Shown: positions 55,209 to 64,000 of the stretch, in pieces
How positions within the stretch are numbered: the first letter of the stretch is position 1
How the letters are laid out: every line of letters starts with the position of its first letter
DNA from: CAWARU01 sp963784575
GTDB taxonomy: Bacteria > Pseudomonadota > Gammaproteobacteria > UBA6186 > Azoamicaceae
Direction: 5' to 3'
Assembly: GCA_963784575.1 (NCBI GenBank)
Contig: CAWARU010000001.1
Location: 3,472,001-3,536,000 of the forward strand
Length of the DNA: 64,000 nucleotides
Made by a program: the position numbers and the translations under genes
Notes under the pieces: generated by a model
What the model saw: the letters and a program-made list of their open reading frames with translations, nothing else
What the model was told of the DNA's origin: nothing
The model's database searches: none

Positions 55209-57644
55209 ATGTCTAGTATTGTATATTTTGTTGGAACCAGGCACAATAAGCACATGCGTTGGGGAATACGATTACAAGTCTTATTATTAGCATTAATTCC
55301 AACCCTTACCATCACTGTTTTATTGGTTGCCTATTTTACCAGTACTCGCTTACAAGATTTAGAAGTTGCCTTCCGCGAAAGAGGAGAGGCCATCGCTCTG
55401 AAGCTCGTTCCTGCCGTCGAATCAGGGTTATATTCAGAAGATCGCGCGATGTTGCAAAATTTAGGCCTTGCCACACTAAAACATCAAGATGTGATAGGGG
55501 TGGCATTCTTTAATGAAAAAGGCGTTCCCATCGAAACTTTTGGGAAATTGACTCGCAGTTTTCATGTTCCAGATCTCAAGCCCCATGCCAGCAATCGAAG
55601 TTCAAATGCACGCAATCCTCAATTGGGGCCGCAGCTTTATACCGAAGAAACTGAAAATTCCGTGAGCTTCATCATTCCAATCATCGCCTATCCAGACACC
55701 CCGCAAACTTCAAACAAAGTTAATAAATTGAACAAATTTGGAAATATAGTTGGCTGGCTTAAACTTGAATTAGACACTCGAACCATTCATCAAACCGAAG
55801 CGGAAGTGTTAATCAATACCAGTATGATTTTATTATTTGGTTTGAGTTTAAGTGGTTTATTCGCTTTGCAAATGGGACGCAATGTTGCGCGCCCTATCTT
55901 GGAATTATCGCAAGCGGTCGAAAGAATTCGTGAAGGGGATCTGACTACTCGAGTGCGTTCTTCCGCTTATCCGGAATTGCAGATCTTGGAACAAGGTTTT
56001 AATACCATGGCCGAATCGCTCTCTAATGTGCAAGCGCGCTTAAAGAATCAGGTCGATCAAGCAACAGCCAGTTTGCGGCGCTCGCTCGAAACCATTGAAG
56101 TCCAAAATTTGGAATTGGAAATTGCGCGGCAAGCCGCTGAAAAAACCAGTCAAATTAAGTCCGAATTATTGGCAGACATGAGTCATGAAATAAGGACTCC
56201 CATGAATGGCGTTGTTGGTTTTATCAATTTACTTGGCAAAACTGAATTGAATGATAAGCAAAGAGATTATGTAAATACCATTCAAAAATCAGCAAAAACT
56301 TTGCTGCTTATCATCAATGATATCTTGGATTATTCAAAGATTGAAGCCGGAAAACTCCGCATCGAGCGTCACACCATGAACATTCGAGAATGCGTCGAAG
56401 AAACTCTTACATTACTTGCGCCTCACGCGACTGAAAAATCTTTGATACTCATCCCTCTGATTTACGCTGAAGTACCAGTGCTGGTCCTCGGAGATTCTCT
56501 CCGCATCAAACAAGTTATCACCAATCTGGTCAACAATGCCATTAAATTTACTGATCAAGGCAGCGTCATTGTGCGAGTGATGCTTGATACCGAAAATTCT
56601 ACCCATGCCGTGATTCGAATTGCAGTCACCGATACTGGCATTGGGCTTTCTTCAGAGCAGCAGCAAGAATTATTCCAGGCATTCCATCAAGTCAATCAAA
56701 CCAATATCCATACCAATTCAGGCGGTACTGGTCTTGGTTTAGTGATTTGCAAAAAATTGGTGGAGCAAATGCAGGGTGAAATCGGACTTGAAAGTGAGTT
56801 GGGACGTGGTTCAACTTTCTGGTTTACTTTCGAAGTGGGTAAGGTGTCACAAGCGCTACCCCTGCAGAACACGGAAACCTTGCCTGAATTCAAAGAGACA
56901 GGGCTTGATTCCTTGCACATTTTGGCAGTAGACGATAATCCCGATAATTTGAAACTCATCACCTATTTACTCATGGAACATAAAATTCAGGTTACTGCAG
57001 TTGAAAGTGGTGAAGCAGCAGTGAATTCATACCGGCATGGCAATTTTGATATGATCCTCATGGATATCAGAATGCCCGGCATGAATGGTTTGGAGGCGAC
57101 TCGGGCAATACGCAACATAGAACAGCAGGAAAATCGCGTTAAAACACCGATTATTGCTTTAACAGCGCATGCACTCATCAGTGAACAAGAAGGTTTGTTG
57201 GCTGCAGGCGTCGATGATTATTTATTAAAACCTGTTGATGAACTGCAATTGCAGGGGATAATCTACAAATGGATTTTTAAAGAACCAGAACTTAAAGTCA
57301 TTGACTGGGATATGGCGTGTAAATTAGCGGGTAATAAACAAGATTTAGCACAGGAATTATTTGCAAAATTATGCAGTGCGCTCCCGAGTGATATGGATCG
57401 TATTCAAAAAGCGTTTGAGATCAAAGACTGGGAGAATTTACGAGACGAAGTGCATCGTTTACATGGTGCTTGTTGTTATTGCGGTGTCCCAAAATTGAAG
57501 CGCTGCTTGGAAGGACTGGAAACTGATTTGGCTCGGGGTGTTAAAAATACAGAACAAGCATTGCATGTCGAAACACAGATAACAGAGCTTAACAGTTTAA
57601 TAGAAGAGCTGCTTTCTGAAACTGCAACCGTACTAGCAAGTTGA
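55209..57644 (+). CDS. barA: Hybrid sensor histidine kinase, BarA/GacS/LetS type
   Basis: Membrane sensor of the BarA-UvrY (LetS-LetA, GacS-GacA) system controlling small RNAs and growth-phase virulence traits. In order: membrane segment (about 20-40), periplasmic part, second membrane segment (about 205-222), HAMP, HisKA with H326 in MSHEIRTPMNG, HATPase (TNLVNNAIKFTDQG; TDTGIGLS; GGTGLGLVICK), receiver with D619 in LMDIRMPGMNG, and Hpt with H749 in VHRLHGACC. The likely true start is the ATG at 55254 (MRWGIRLQ), matching relatives; the first 15 codons from 55209 look unrelated. Confidence 0.92.
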   Translation: MSSIVYFVGTRHNKHMRWGIRLQVLLLALIPTLTITVLLVAYFTSTRLQDLEVAFRERGEAIALKLVPAVESGLYSEDRAMLQNLGLATLKHQDVIGVAFFNEKGVPIETFGKLTRSFHVPDLKPHASNRSSNARNPQLGPQLYTEETENSVSFIIPIIAYPDTPQTSNKVNKLNKFGNIVGWLKLELDTRTIHQTEAEVLINTSMILLFGLSLSGLFALQMGRNVARPILELSQAVERIREGDLTTRVRSSAYPELQILEQGFNTMAESLSNVQARLKNQVDQATASLRRSLETIEVQNLELEIARQAAEKTSQIKSELLADMSHEIRTPMNGVVGFINLLGKTELNDKQRDYVNTIQKSAKTLLLIINDILDYSKIEAGKLRIERHTMNIRECVEETLTLLAPHATEKSLILIPLIYAEVPVLVLGDSLRIKQVITNLVNNAIKFTDQGSVIVRVMLDTENSTHAVIRIAVTDTGIGLSSEQQQELFQAFHQVNQTNIHTNSGGTGLGLVICKKLVEQMQGEIGLESELGRGSTFWFTFEVGKVSQALPLQNTETLPEFKETGLDSLHILAVDDNPDNLKLITYLLMEHKIQVTAVESGEAAVNSYRHGNFDMILMDIRMPGMNGLEATRAIRNIEQQENRVKTPIIALTAHALISEQEGLLAAGVDDYLLKPVDELQLQGIIYKWIFKEPELKVIDWDMACKLAGNKQDLAQELFAKLCSALPSDMDRIQKAFEIKDWENLRDEVHRLHGACCYCGVPKLKRCLEGLETDLARGVKNTEQALHVETQITELNSLIEELLSETATVLAS

Positions 57645-57697
57645 TGTGTTGCTACCTCTCATCAGCATAGGTCACTTGCTTCAGGGTTTTTCAATTC

Positions 57698-57726
57698 TTG
57701 ACAATATTACAAAACCAACTTACTAT
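57698..57726 (+). promoter_or_regulatory. Sigma-70-like promoter downstream of barA
   Basis: Perfect TTGACA (57698-57703), a 17-base spacer, TACTAT (57721-57726). It predicts a transcript from about 57734 that meets the terminator at 57781-57811. Confidence 0.55.
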
Positions 57727-57733
57727 CAAATTA

Positions 57734-57811
57734 GGTTGGGAAAATTTTATTTTGTTAAATAACTCCTGACACGGATTTTTGCTCCAGTAACCTCTACTGG
57801 GGCATTTTTTT
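57734..57811 (+). ncRNA. Candidate small RNA (about 78 nt)
   Basis: A promoter-like element ends seven bases upstream and a clear intrinsic terminator closes the interval; there is no convincing reading frame inside. No known RNA family recognised. It could instead be an attenuated leader for the gene at 57972. Confidence 0.4.
57781..57811 (+). terminator. Intrinsic terminator
   Basis: Hairpin GCTCCAGTA-acctc-TACTGGGGC (57781-57803, one G-T pair) followed by T7 at 57805-57811. Confidence 0.8.
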
Positions 57812-57971
57812 ATATACATTCCATCCCATTCCGCAGTTTTTATGATGCTGCAGTTGCTTTATCCTTCAATTTTATAATAGAATACCAGCTAACAAGCTTA
57901 GAGCTTAACAAATATTTAAGTGAACGTACAATATTTTAAATTAATCATTATATTAAAGTTGTTGAGGATTT

Positions 57972-59446
57972 TTGATGGAAATTAAAACAGCAATTGAAAA
58001 TAAAATTTCAGAAGAATTCAAGAAAAAATATGCAGAATTTTCTTCTAAGCATCCTGATTATTTCAAGTTTAGATTCATGAGTCCCTCAGATGCAATGTCA
58101 ATGAATAAGTTTGAAATCACTGACAAATTCCTTATGCAATTTATGGCAATTTATAAAGATGTTCGTTATACAAAAAATTATACTACACTTTTAACTCTAT
58201 TTGAAACTGTAAACCTCCAGATCAAAGTTTTATTTATCACCAGTATTTACCATATCCAGATGGTATTTTTATGGAAAGATATCACCGTTTTGATGAAGTC
58301 TTAAATGACATTTCTCCCTTCACGAATTCTCTCTGTTATTCTCTTGTAATTAATATAAAGTTTAGAATGATAAATACTTTTGAGCCTTCAGAAAGAAGTG
58401 AATCAGTAAGTAGATTAATAGAGGAATTTCAAGCTGGCATTTTTAAAATACTGGAATCCACAAAAAATAGACCTGATTTATGGGTTGAATTTTTTAATGT
58501 TATTTGTAGACTTAGTGTTGAGCAAAGACTAATAATGCTGACAAAAACAAGTTCTGCACATACTGTTACTAAAATGATTGACTTTTTAAAAATGAATTCA
58601 GCAGAAGAATTACCTTCTTATGATCCTCGAGCCATGACAACTGTTGAATTGTTAAAACCCTTAAAAGAATACTCTCGAAAACTATTTCTAAAAATATCAG
58701 ATGTTCTCATTATTTTTTCTTTCGATCTGACAAAAATAGTCTATGAATATAGTTTAGATTTTAATGATTTTTACCAAAGTTATACCACCGCAATTTTCAA
58801 TCCAGCGCTTACAAAGACAAGCGACCTTCAATTGGATGAAGGTATTATAAAACTTTCGAACGAAAAATGGTTTGAAAAGATCAGCAGGGCTAGAAAAAGT
58901 GAGGCCGCTAAACAATTCAAAAAAATATTACCGCTTGAGTGTTTCCTCGAATCACGTTCAGCGAGAAGGGAATCCTCGTATTGTCATGTATGGCCATTCA
59001 CTTCTTTTGCGCTAAGCGTACTTAGCAAAATTGGGGTAGAAAATTTTATAATATACCAGGATGGCAAGCCCTTCCCTGTTGCAGATTCACTTCATGAAGA
59101 TATTCGAAGAATAGGGCTTGGACGTTATTCCCTTTGGTTACGCAGCACCCCACCAGGTCTCTATTTTTCAACCAGAGACAATGGTCCCTTAGATATTTCA
59201 AAATTTTCCTTGGGATTAAAATCTAGAGTTCCCATGGATGAATCGAATGCTGTGTTTGCTCCTCTCATTTTTTCACCCAGTTTTGATGAAGTGACTGAGA
59301 GTCAATTAATAGTCTCTTCACAAACTGATGCTCTGACTGAGAGCCAATTAACAGCCCCCCCCCAAACTGATGAAATGACTGGGGTTGAATTAACATCCTC
59401 CTCCCAATCTAACGAGAGTGGGCGCAAGAGAGTTCGACTCTCATAA
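57972..59446 (+). pseudogene. Effector-like protein with an SH2-like segment, frameshifted
   Basis: The first frame runs 57972-58304; near 58203-58215 the +1 frame takes over (PPDQSFIYHQYLPYPDGIFMERYH) and continues to 59446, giving about 490 residues. The middle has IIFSFDLTKIVYEYSLD, the C-terminal motif seen in the LRR proteins. At 58868-59090 a stretch resembles an SH2 domain: WFEKISRARKSEA, FLES/RRES, FALSVL, IGVENFIIYQDGKPF, compared with W-[YF]-x-G-x-I-[ST]-R...F-L-V-R-E-S...Y-x-L-S-V...V-x-H-Y-x-I. The key arginine is offset and the loop long, so the match is suggestive only. The C-terminus has four diverged SQTDxxTxxQL repeats and a basic end. Unrecognised otherwise. Confidence 0.6.
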
Positions 59447-59569
59447 TGAGATCGCCCAAAGAGCCCAAAGAGCCCAAAGAAATGAGGTTACATTAATATC
59501 CGTTGAAATTTGTCATTTAATTAAATAGTTAACTGACTGTTCATGAATTCGCCTTGGTATGATCCTGAT

Positions 59570-59953
59570 TTATTTGCTTAAAATCACAAAGGCTATCGCA
59601 TATTCCTTTTCATCACTTAAACTCACATGGCTGGTATGAATGCCTCGATTTTCGAGTTCTTTTGCTGTATTACCATAGAATTCAAGATGAGGTCTGCCTA
59701 AATTATCATTTTTAATCCCAATTTCACTCAATAAGATCCCATTGGGTTGAAAACCCGTTCCCAAAGCCTTCGCTACAGCCTCTTTTGCCGCATAACGTTT
59801 GGCTAAGAAAGGGATTGGATTTTTGATTTTGCTAAGATCTTCTATTTCTTGCTTGGTTAAGATTCTCTTTGCAAAAGCAAAGGAATACCGTTCCCAAATC
59901 GCTCTGATTCGGGCAATGGATACCAGGTCTGTGCCAATACCGAGAATTTCCAT
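59570..59953 (-). CDS. acpS: Holo-[acyl-carrier-protein] synthase
   Basis: Attaches 4'-phosphopantetheine to ACP. GIGTDLVSI with metal ligand D9 and RYAAKEAVAKALGTGF with E58; typical ending HVSLSDEKEYAIAFVIL. 127 residues. In E. coli acpS follows recO-pdxJ; here it lies 13 kb away and alone. Confidence 0.94.
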   Translation of the reverse strand: MEILGIGTDLVSIARIRAIWERYSFAFAKRILTKQEIEDLSKIKNPIPFLAKRYAAKEAVAKALGTGFQPNGILLSEIGIKNDNLGRPHLEFYGNTAKELENRGIHTSHVSLSDEKEYAIAFVILSK

Positions 59954-60187
59954 GTGAATCTAATCTGTTAAAGTGCTGCCAATTTGCTATTTGTTAAATC
60001 CAATAAGCATATTTGCCCAAAAAGTAACGAAAATAACAAATTTCGATAATAAATTAAACTAGATAAGTAAACAGTCTTATAAATATTCATTAGAATGAAT
60101 ATTTATATTTAAATGAATATTGAAAAAAGTGCGAGATAACCGGAAAATGCTAAACTGTACTCGAGAGTAAAACTTAAGGACCTCCAT

Positions 60188-61102
60188 ATGTTTCGACAAC
60201 TCGGCAACACCCCCATTTATATTACTCCGGTTGGTTTAGGGAGCATGCCACTCGCTCTTCGTGGCAGACCCGATGAAAAAGAAGCAATTGCTGTCATTCA
60301 TCACGCTTTGGATTTGGGCGTAAATTTTATCGATACAGCAGATGTTTATTGTCAAGATGATAAAGATATTGGTTATTGTGAAAAACTGATTGCAAAAGCA
60401 TTGCAATCTTGGGAACCTAGGGATGATACTCATAATCATCATCCGAATAGTCATTTAATGAAAGCACTCGGTAAACCTATTTTGGTTGCGACCAAAGGCG
60501 GCATGGAAAGACCTGGTGGCTCCTGGACCGTGAATGGCAGTCCTGAACATTTGAAACGAGCCTGTGAAGCAAGCTTAAAAGCTTTAAATGTCGATTGCAT
60601 AGATTTGTATCAATGGCATGCACCAGATTCTTACGTTTCATTTGAAGAAAGCATGAATGCGCTGGTTAATTTAAAAAATATAGGAAAAATTCGTTATTTG
60701 GGACTCTCCAATGTCAGCCTTGAACAACTTAAAACTGCGCGGCAAATGGTTGAAATAGTTTCAGTCCAAAATCGCTGTAGTCCCTACAACACCAAAAATT
60801 TTCAAGATGGTTTAGTAGAATACTGCGAAAAAGAAAAGATAAGCTATATTGCCTATAGCCCAGTGGGCGGCGGTAATTATAAAGCGACTACTGCAAAAGA
60901 ATCACATTTGCTTCAGGTAGCAAAAGAGCATGATGCCACGCCTTACCAAATTGCAATTGCTTGGCTCTTGGCAAAATCACCTGCAATAATACCGATTCCG
61001 GGGGCAAGCCGGGTAGAAAGTATTGCAAGTTCGGTGCAGGCACTGGATATTAAATTGAAAGATACGGATATACAATTTCTTGATAAAGCATTTATCAAGT
61101 AA
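60188..61102 (+). CDS. Aldo-keto reductase
   Basis: NADPH-dependent carbonyl reductase, 304 residues, TIM barrel. Catalytic tetrad visible: D49, Y54 (FIDTADVY), K103 (VATKGG), H144 (QWHAPD). C-terminal NADP-binding IPIPGASRVESI. ATG with AAGGACC. Substrate not predictable. Confidence 0.9.
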   Translation: MFRQLGNTPIYITPVGLGSMPLALRGRPDEKEAIAVIHHALDLGVNFIDTADVYCQDDKDIGYCEKLIAKALQSWEPRDDTHNHHPNSHLMKALGKPILVATKGGMERPGGSWTVNGSPEHLKRACEASLKALNVDCIDLYQWHAPDSYVSFEESMNALVNLKNIGKIRYLGLSNVSLEQLKTARQMVEIVSVQNRCSPYNTKNFQDGLVEYCEKEKISYIAYSPVGGGNYKATTAKESHLLQVAKEHDATPYQIAIAWLLAKSPAIIPIPGASRVESIASSVQALDIKLKDTDIQFLDKAFIK

Positions 61103-61203
61103 CAAGTAAAACGGCAGAGGTGGTACATAGACATGGATGTAAAAGATGGATGTAAAAATAGATGGAAAAATAATGGATCGAAATAAAGGATGGAAAATTT
61201 AAA

Positions 61204-61869
61204 ATGAATGGAAAATTTGAATTAAATCGCTATGAAAAAGAAGTCGTTATCACGGACCCCGATGATGAAATCGTGTTAAATGGCGTCCTTGCAATGCCTC
61301 GATCGGCAAAAGCAGTGATAATATTTGCACATGGCAGCGGCAGCGGCCGTTTCAGTCCTCGAAATAATTTTGTCGCGCGTCAATTGCAAGAAGCGCAATT
61401 GGGTACCCTATTAATGGATCTCTTAAGCGAAGAAGAATCTTTAGATCGCTCCAATGTCTTCAACATCGAGTTGTTAGCGGAACGCTTAACCATGGCGAAG
61501 CATTGGATGACAACCATGCAAGAAGTACAGAACGATTATCAAATTGGGTATTTTGGTGCCAGCACTGGGGCAGGTGCTGCATTGGTAGCGGGATCAGAAG
61601 ATCCCGGAAATATCTTTGCCATTGTTTCAAGAGGCGGCAGGCCGGATTTGGCGGGTGAACATTTGGAAAACGTTAAAGCACCCACATTGCTCATCGTCGG
61701 CGGCAATGACGATGTTGTCATTGATCTAAACCAGGAAGCTTTTGAACAACTCAACTGCAAGAAAGAAATGAAAATTGTCCCCGGTGCTACGCATTTATTT
61801 GAAGAATCTGGCACCTTGGAGCAAGTCGCAGTGTTAGCAAGGGATTGGTTCATCTCAAATCTTAAATGA
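61204..61869 (+). CDS. Alpha/beta hydrolase (dienelactone hydrolase-like)
   Basis: 221 residues. FAHGSGSGRFSPRN oxyanion region (41-54), nucleophile S120 in GASTGAGAA, acid D169/D170 in GGNDDVVIDL, H197 in GATHLFEE. No signal peptide, so cytoplasmic. Substrate unknown. It follows the aldo-keto reductase by about 100 bases, possibly co-transcribed. Confidence 0.87.
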   Translation: MNGKFELNRYEKEVVITDPDDEIVLNGVLAMPRSAKAVIIFAHGSGSGRFSPRNNFVARQLQEAQLGTLLMDLLSEEESLDRSNVFNIELLAERLTMAKHWMTTMQEVQNDYQIGYFGASTGAGAALVAGSEDPGNIFAIVSRGGRPDLAGEHLENVKAPTLLIVGGNDDVVIDLNQEAFEQLNCKKEMKIVPGATHLFEESGTLEQVAVLARDWFISNLK

Positions 61870-62019
61870 GTTATCTTTCAAAATTATTGAAGGGGCTCAA
61901 AAATTTCTATATCATATAACGCTTTGATTCGTATTAAACATATTAAATCAGCTTTAGAATCGTATCCATTTGTTTTTATTTATTTGTAATAATTATATTT
62001 TATAAAAAGAGGTAACCTA

Positions 62020-64000
62020 ATGTCTAAAAAAGAATCTGATATTAAAGAGAAAATCATTCTGTCCAACATCAAACAGTTTCAGCATCAGTTTATTGCTATA
62101 AATGGTCGTTTCTGGGTAGAAATTCTGAAAAAGCATTTAGACATAGATGCCAGACAAGTAGGTTTTTCGAGCGATATTCTTGTAAAATTATTTCAGACTC
62201 TAATAAAGAAAAGGGAATTTGCTGCTTTGGAGAGTATCATTGATGCCTTCTTCAAACCAATGCGAAATATTGGCATCAGGAAATATAAAGACTGTACTCT
62301 CCCTGAAGAAATAAATATTTATCTGCCATTCGAGAAATGTCTCATAGAAGCTGCAAGCACTGGCAATACAGATGCACTCAAGATACTGCTCAAGGACGTC
62401 ACCGGATTAGATCCCAATACCTATCATTTTCATGGTGGCAATGCCTTAATGACAGCCTGCCATCGCGGCCATTCCAAGGCAATTGCCTTTCTCTTGAGTA
62501 AAGGGGCTGATCCAAATATTAAAGATAAAAATCAACGCAGTGCACTGAGTTATGCCGTAGTACCGGGTGTTTGCATTGAAAATGAGAAAATAATACCTAT
62601 ACCAAAAGAAGAACAGATAAAGTATGCGGGCGTTATTCAAATGTTATTATCTAAAAATGCCGACTCTGAAATCATTGACGAAAGTGGCAGGACAATTTCT
62701 GACTATGTTTTTGAAACAGGAAATTTGCAAGCGGCTATTGTGCTCTTAAAACAGTCTGCAAAACTCAAGAATAATTTTGGAAAAATGCTGTTACAGACAT
62801 TCATCCAATTCAGAAACGCCGCTATGCTGCAGGAAATGATTCAGGTCCCAGAAATAAAGCCATTAATTCTCTCTTGCTGCACTGAAAATCCTGTTATATT
62901 TGAAACGCTGTTATTGAATGCCTTAGACACGGGTCTTATTGCGGAGGCCCACTCTAAATATCAAGGGATGAGGCACGAACCTAAGCAGGAACCTAGAATC
63001 GATTCAGCTGAACTCGCATCCACGGAAATGCATGCAAAATCCCTTTTTGAGATTGTAAAATTTTTTCTCGCAATAGGAATAAAACCCAGCATTGCGGATT
63101 TAAACCGAGTCATCAGAGGCAGGAGTTCAGAAATCCTAGATAAGTATCAACCCTATGCAGATAAAGTAGAGTATAGCAATTATGCTTTTTCTATTCTGAA
63201 ACTCATTCTTCAGCAGAAGTCTATCGATCTCAATCAATATGATGATACATTCACACCCTTGACTACTGCTGCATTATCAAGCCGCCTTAGCGTCATGCAG
63301 AGTTTATTGGAGGCCGGTGCCGATATCGATGCTCGAAACAAGGATAGATCCACAGCCTTGCTTTTTGCAGTGTATGAAGAACAGTGGACTTCTGTAGATT
63401 TTTTGTTGAATGCCGGGGCAAGTATTGATATCAAGCTTCCTAATGGTCTGAATACCTTATTTTTCGCAACCCTCGTAAACAATTATGATGTTGCGGAGCG
63501 CTTATTAAAAGCTAAGGCTGATCCGAATGTCATTCATTCTGTAAGCAATTATACCCCCTTAGTAGTCGCAATTATGCACCAAAATAGCAGGCTTGCACAG
63601 TTACTACTTGATCACGGTGCAATCCCACAATTCCTCCCGACCGAAGGGAATATTTCGGGAGAAATTGCTACATTTTTACGTACTGGAGTAAGGCCAGCAA
63701 TACCAACCCCTAAATCAGTACCCGAACAATTGACTTCAGGCGCAGATCCAAAAAATGGGGATCCTAACAGTGAGAATGAAGACGAAGAGATCCAAACATC
63801 GGAAACTCTCATTCTTGGCAGCAACGGCATTCCAGTAAAAACTCAAATAGGAAGCATCTTTAGCCCATTGAACGCTGCAGCTAGAAATGGCATGCCCGAA
63901 GTTGTGAAGCGGCTATTAGAAACGAAGGAATTTGTTCAAATAGAAAGAAAACTCCAAAGCGAACTGCTGGCTGAAGCACTGAAGTTGGCTGCCTTTAATA
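62020..64000 (+). CDS. Ankyrin-repeat protein (partial, continues beyond window)
   Basis: ATG at 62020 with AGAGG upstream; open to the window edge (at least 660 residues). The N-terminal 105 residues are helical. First ankyrin pair about 108-180 (FEKCLIEAASTGNTDALKILL; GNALMTACHRGHSKAIAFLLSKGADPNIKDKN), then more at about 400-545 (LEAGADIDARNKDRSTALLFAVYEEQWTSVDFLLNAG; NNYDVAERLLKAKADPNVI). A charged linker follows, then another ankyrin start at the edge (SPLNAAARNGMPEVVKRLLE). No signal peptide. Confidence 0.9.
   Translation, partial: MSKKESDIKEKIILSNIKQFQHQFIAINGRFWVEILKKHLDIDARQVGFSSDILVKLFQTLIKKREFAALESIIDAFFKPMRNIGIRKYKDCTLPEEINIYLPFEKCLIEAASTGNTDALKILLKDVTGLDPNTYHFHGGNALMTACHRGHSKAIAFLLSKGADPNIKDKNQRSALSYAVVPGVCIENEKIIPIPKEEQIKYAGVIQMLLSKNADSEIIDESGRTISDYVFETGNLQAAIVLLKQSAKLKNNFGKMLLQTFIQFRNAAMLQEMIQVPEIKPLILSCCTENPVIFETLLLNALDTGLIAEAHSKYQGMRHEPKQEPRIDSAELASTEMHAKSLFEIVKFFLAIGIKPSIADLNRVIRGRSSEILDKYQPYADKVEYSNYAFSILKLILQQKSIDLNQYDDTFTPLTTAALSSRLSVMQSLLEAGADIDARNKDRSTALLFAVYEEQWTSVDFLLNAGASIDIKLPNGLNTLFFATLVNNYDVAERLLKAKADPNVIHSVSNYTPLVVAIMHQNSRLAQLLLDHGAIPQFLPTEGNISGEIATFLRTGVRPAIPTPKSVPEQLTSGADPKNGDPNSENEDEEIQTSETLILGSNGIPVKTQIGSIFSPLNAAARNGMPEVVKRLLETKEFVQIERKLQSELLAEALKLAAFN

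Noticed and set aside
60082..60120. Repeated AATGAATAT / ATATTCATT words upstream of the aldo-keto reductase as an operator
   Set aside because: A/T-rich short palindromes are expected by chance here, and no regulator is adjacent.

Overview
This 64 kb window comes from a gammaproteobacterial chromosome. It is A/T-rich and compact. Gene order and content point to a host-associated Legionellales-type organism (Coxiella, Legionella, Aquicella or Berkiella relatives). Reasons: the rpoE...lepA-lepB-rnc-era-recO order, a BarA/LetS-type sensor kinase, a FadE-type beta-oxidation locus, and at least eight large eukaryote-like proteins (ankyrin repeats, ribonuclease-inhibitor-type leucine-rich repeats, ubiquitin-interacting-like motifs) scattered between housekeeping genes. 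The species assignment is inference.

Layout. 1-6 kb: end of tag, a frameshifted glycine-zipper lipoprotein, and two large effector-like genes (one with an internal hydrophobic region, one with three UIM-like motifs and a frameshifted tail). 6-9.1 kb: lexA-mnmA-hflD on the minus strand plus a small conserved acidic protein. 9.5-20.5 kb: a fatty-acid degradation block, fadE (frameshifted), fadI, fadJ, a second fused dehydrogenase/hydratase, fadL and a TetR regulator. 20.7-25.5 kb: an LRR+ankyrin gene and a 1014-residue ankyrin gene. 25.8-28.5 kb: prfB (classical programmed frameshift) and lysS. 28.5-34.8 kb: three LRR genes surrounding a decayed toxin-antitoxin patch (MNT/HEPN pair and a MazF-like remnant). 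35.1-38.4 kb: ygfZ, a BrnT/BrnA pair, a 700-bp repeat island, sdhE and ygfX. 38.7-47.3 kb: rpoE without its usual rse partners, an ankyrin gene, then lepA-lepB-rnc-era-recO, crcB and a DUF190 gene. 47.3-49.6 kb: a REP-type Y1 transposase element, a truncated copy of it, and a gene between them. 49.8-61.9 kb: an oxidoreductase, an MFS carrier, def, rlmD, a PolB-type exonuclease, a BarA-type kinase, a possible small RNA, a frameshifted gene with an SH2-like segment, acpS, an aldo-keto reductase and an alpha/beta hydrolase. 62.0 kb to the edge: another ankyrin gene, cut by the window.

How it fits together. The fad genes form a near-complete long-chain fatty acid uptake and oxidation unit, probably controlled by the adjacent TetR protein. 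The repeat-rich proteins look like a secreted effector arsenal. Three LRR proteins and the SH2-like protein share a short C-terminal helix motif of the form F-S-[LF]-D-[VL]-x2-I-V-x2-Y, which suggests a common module. The LexA homologue has lost both its self-cleavage site and its catalytic serine. Five genes carry single-nucleotide frameshifts (lipoprotein, UIM protein, fadE, MNT, SH2-like protein), so either gene decay or local sequence errors should be considered.
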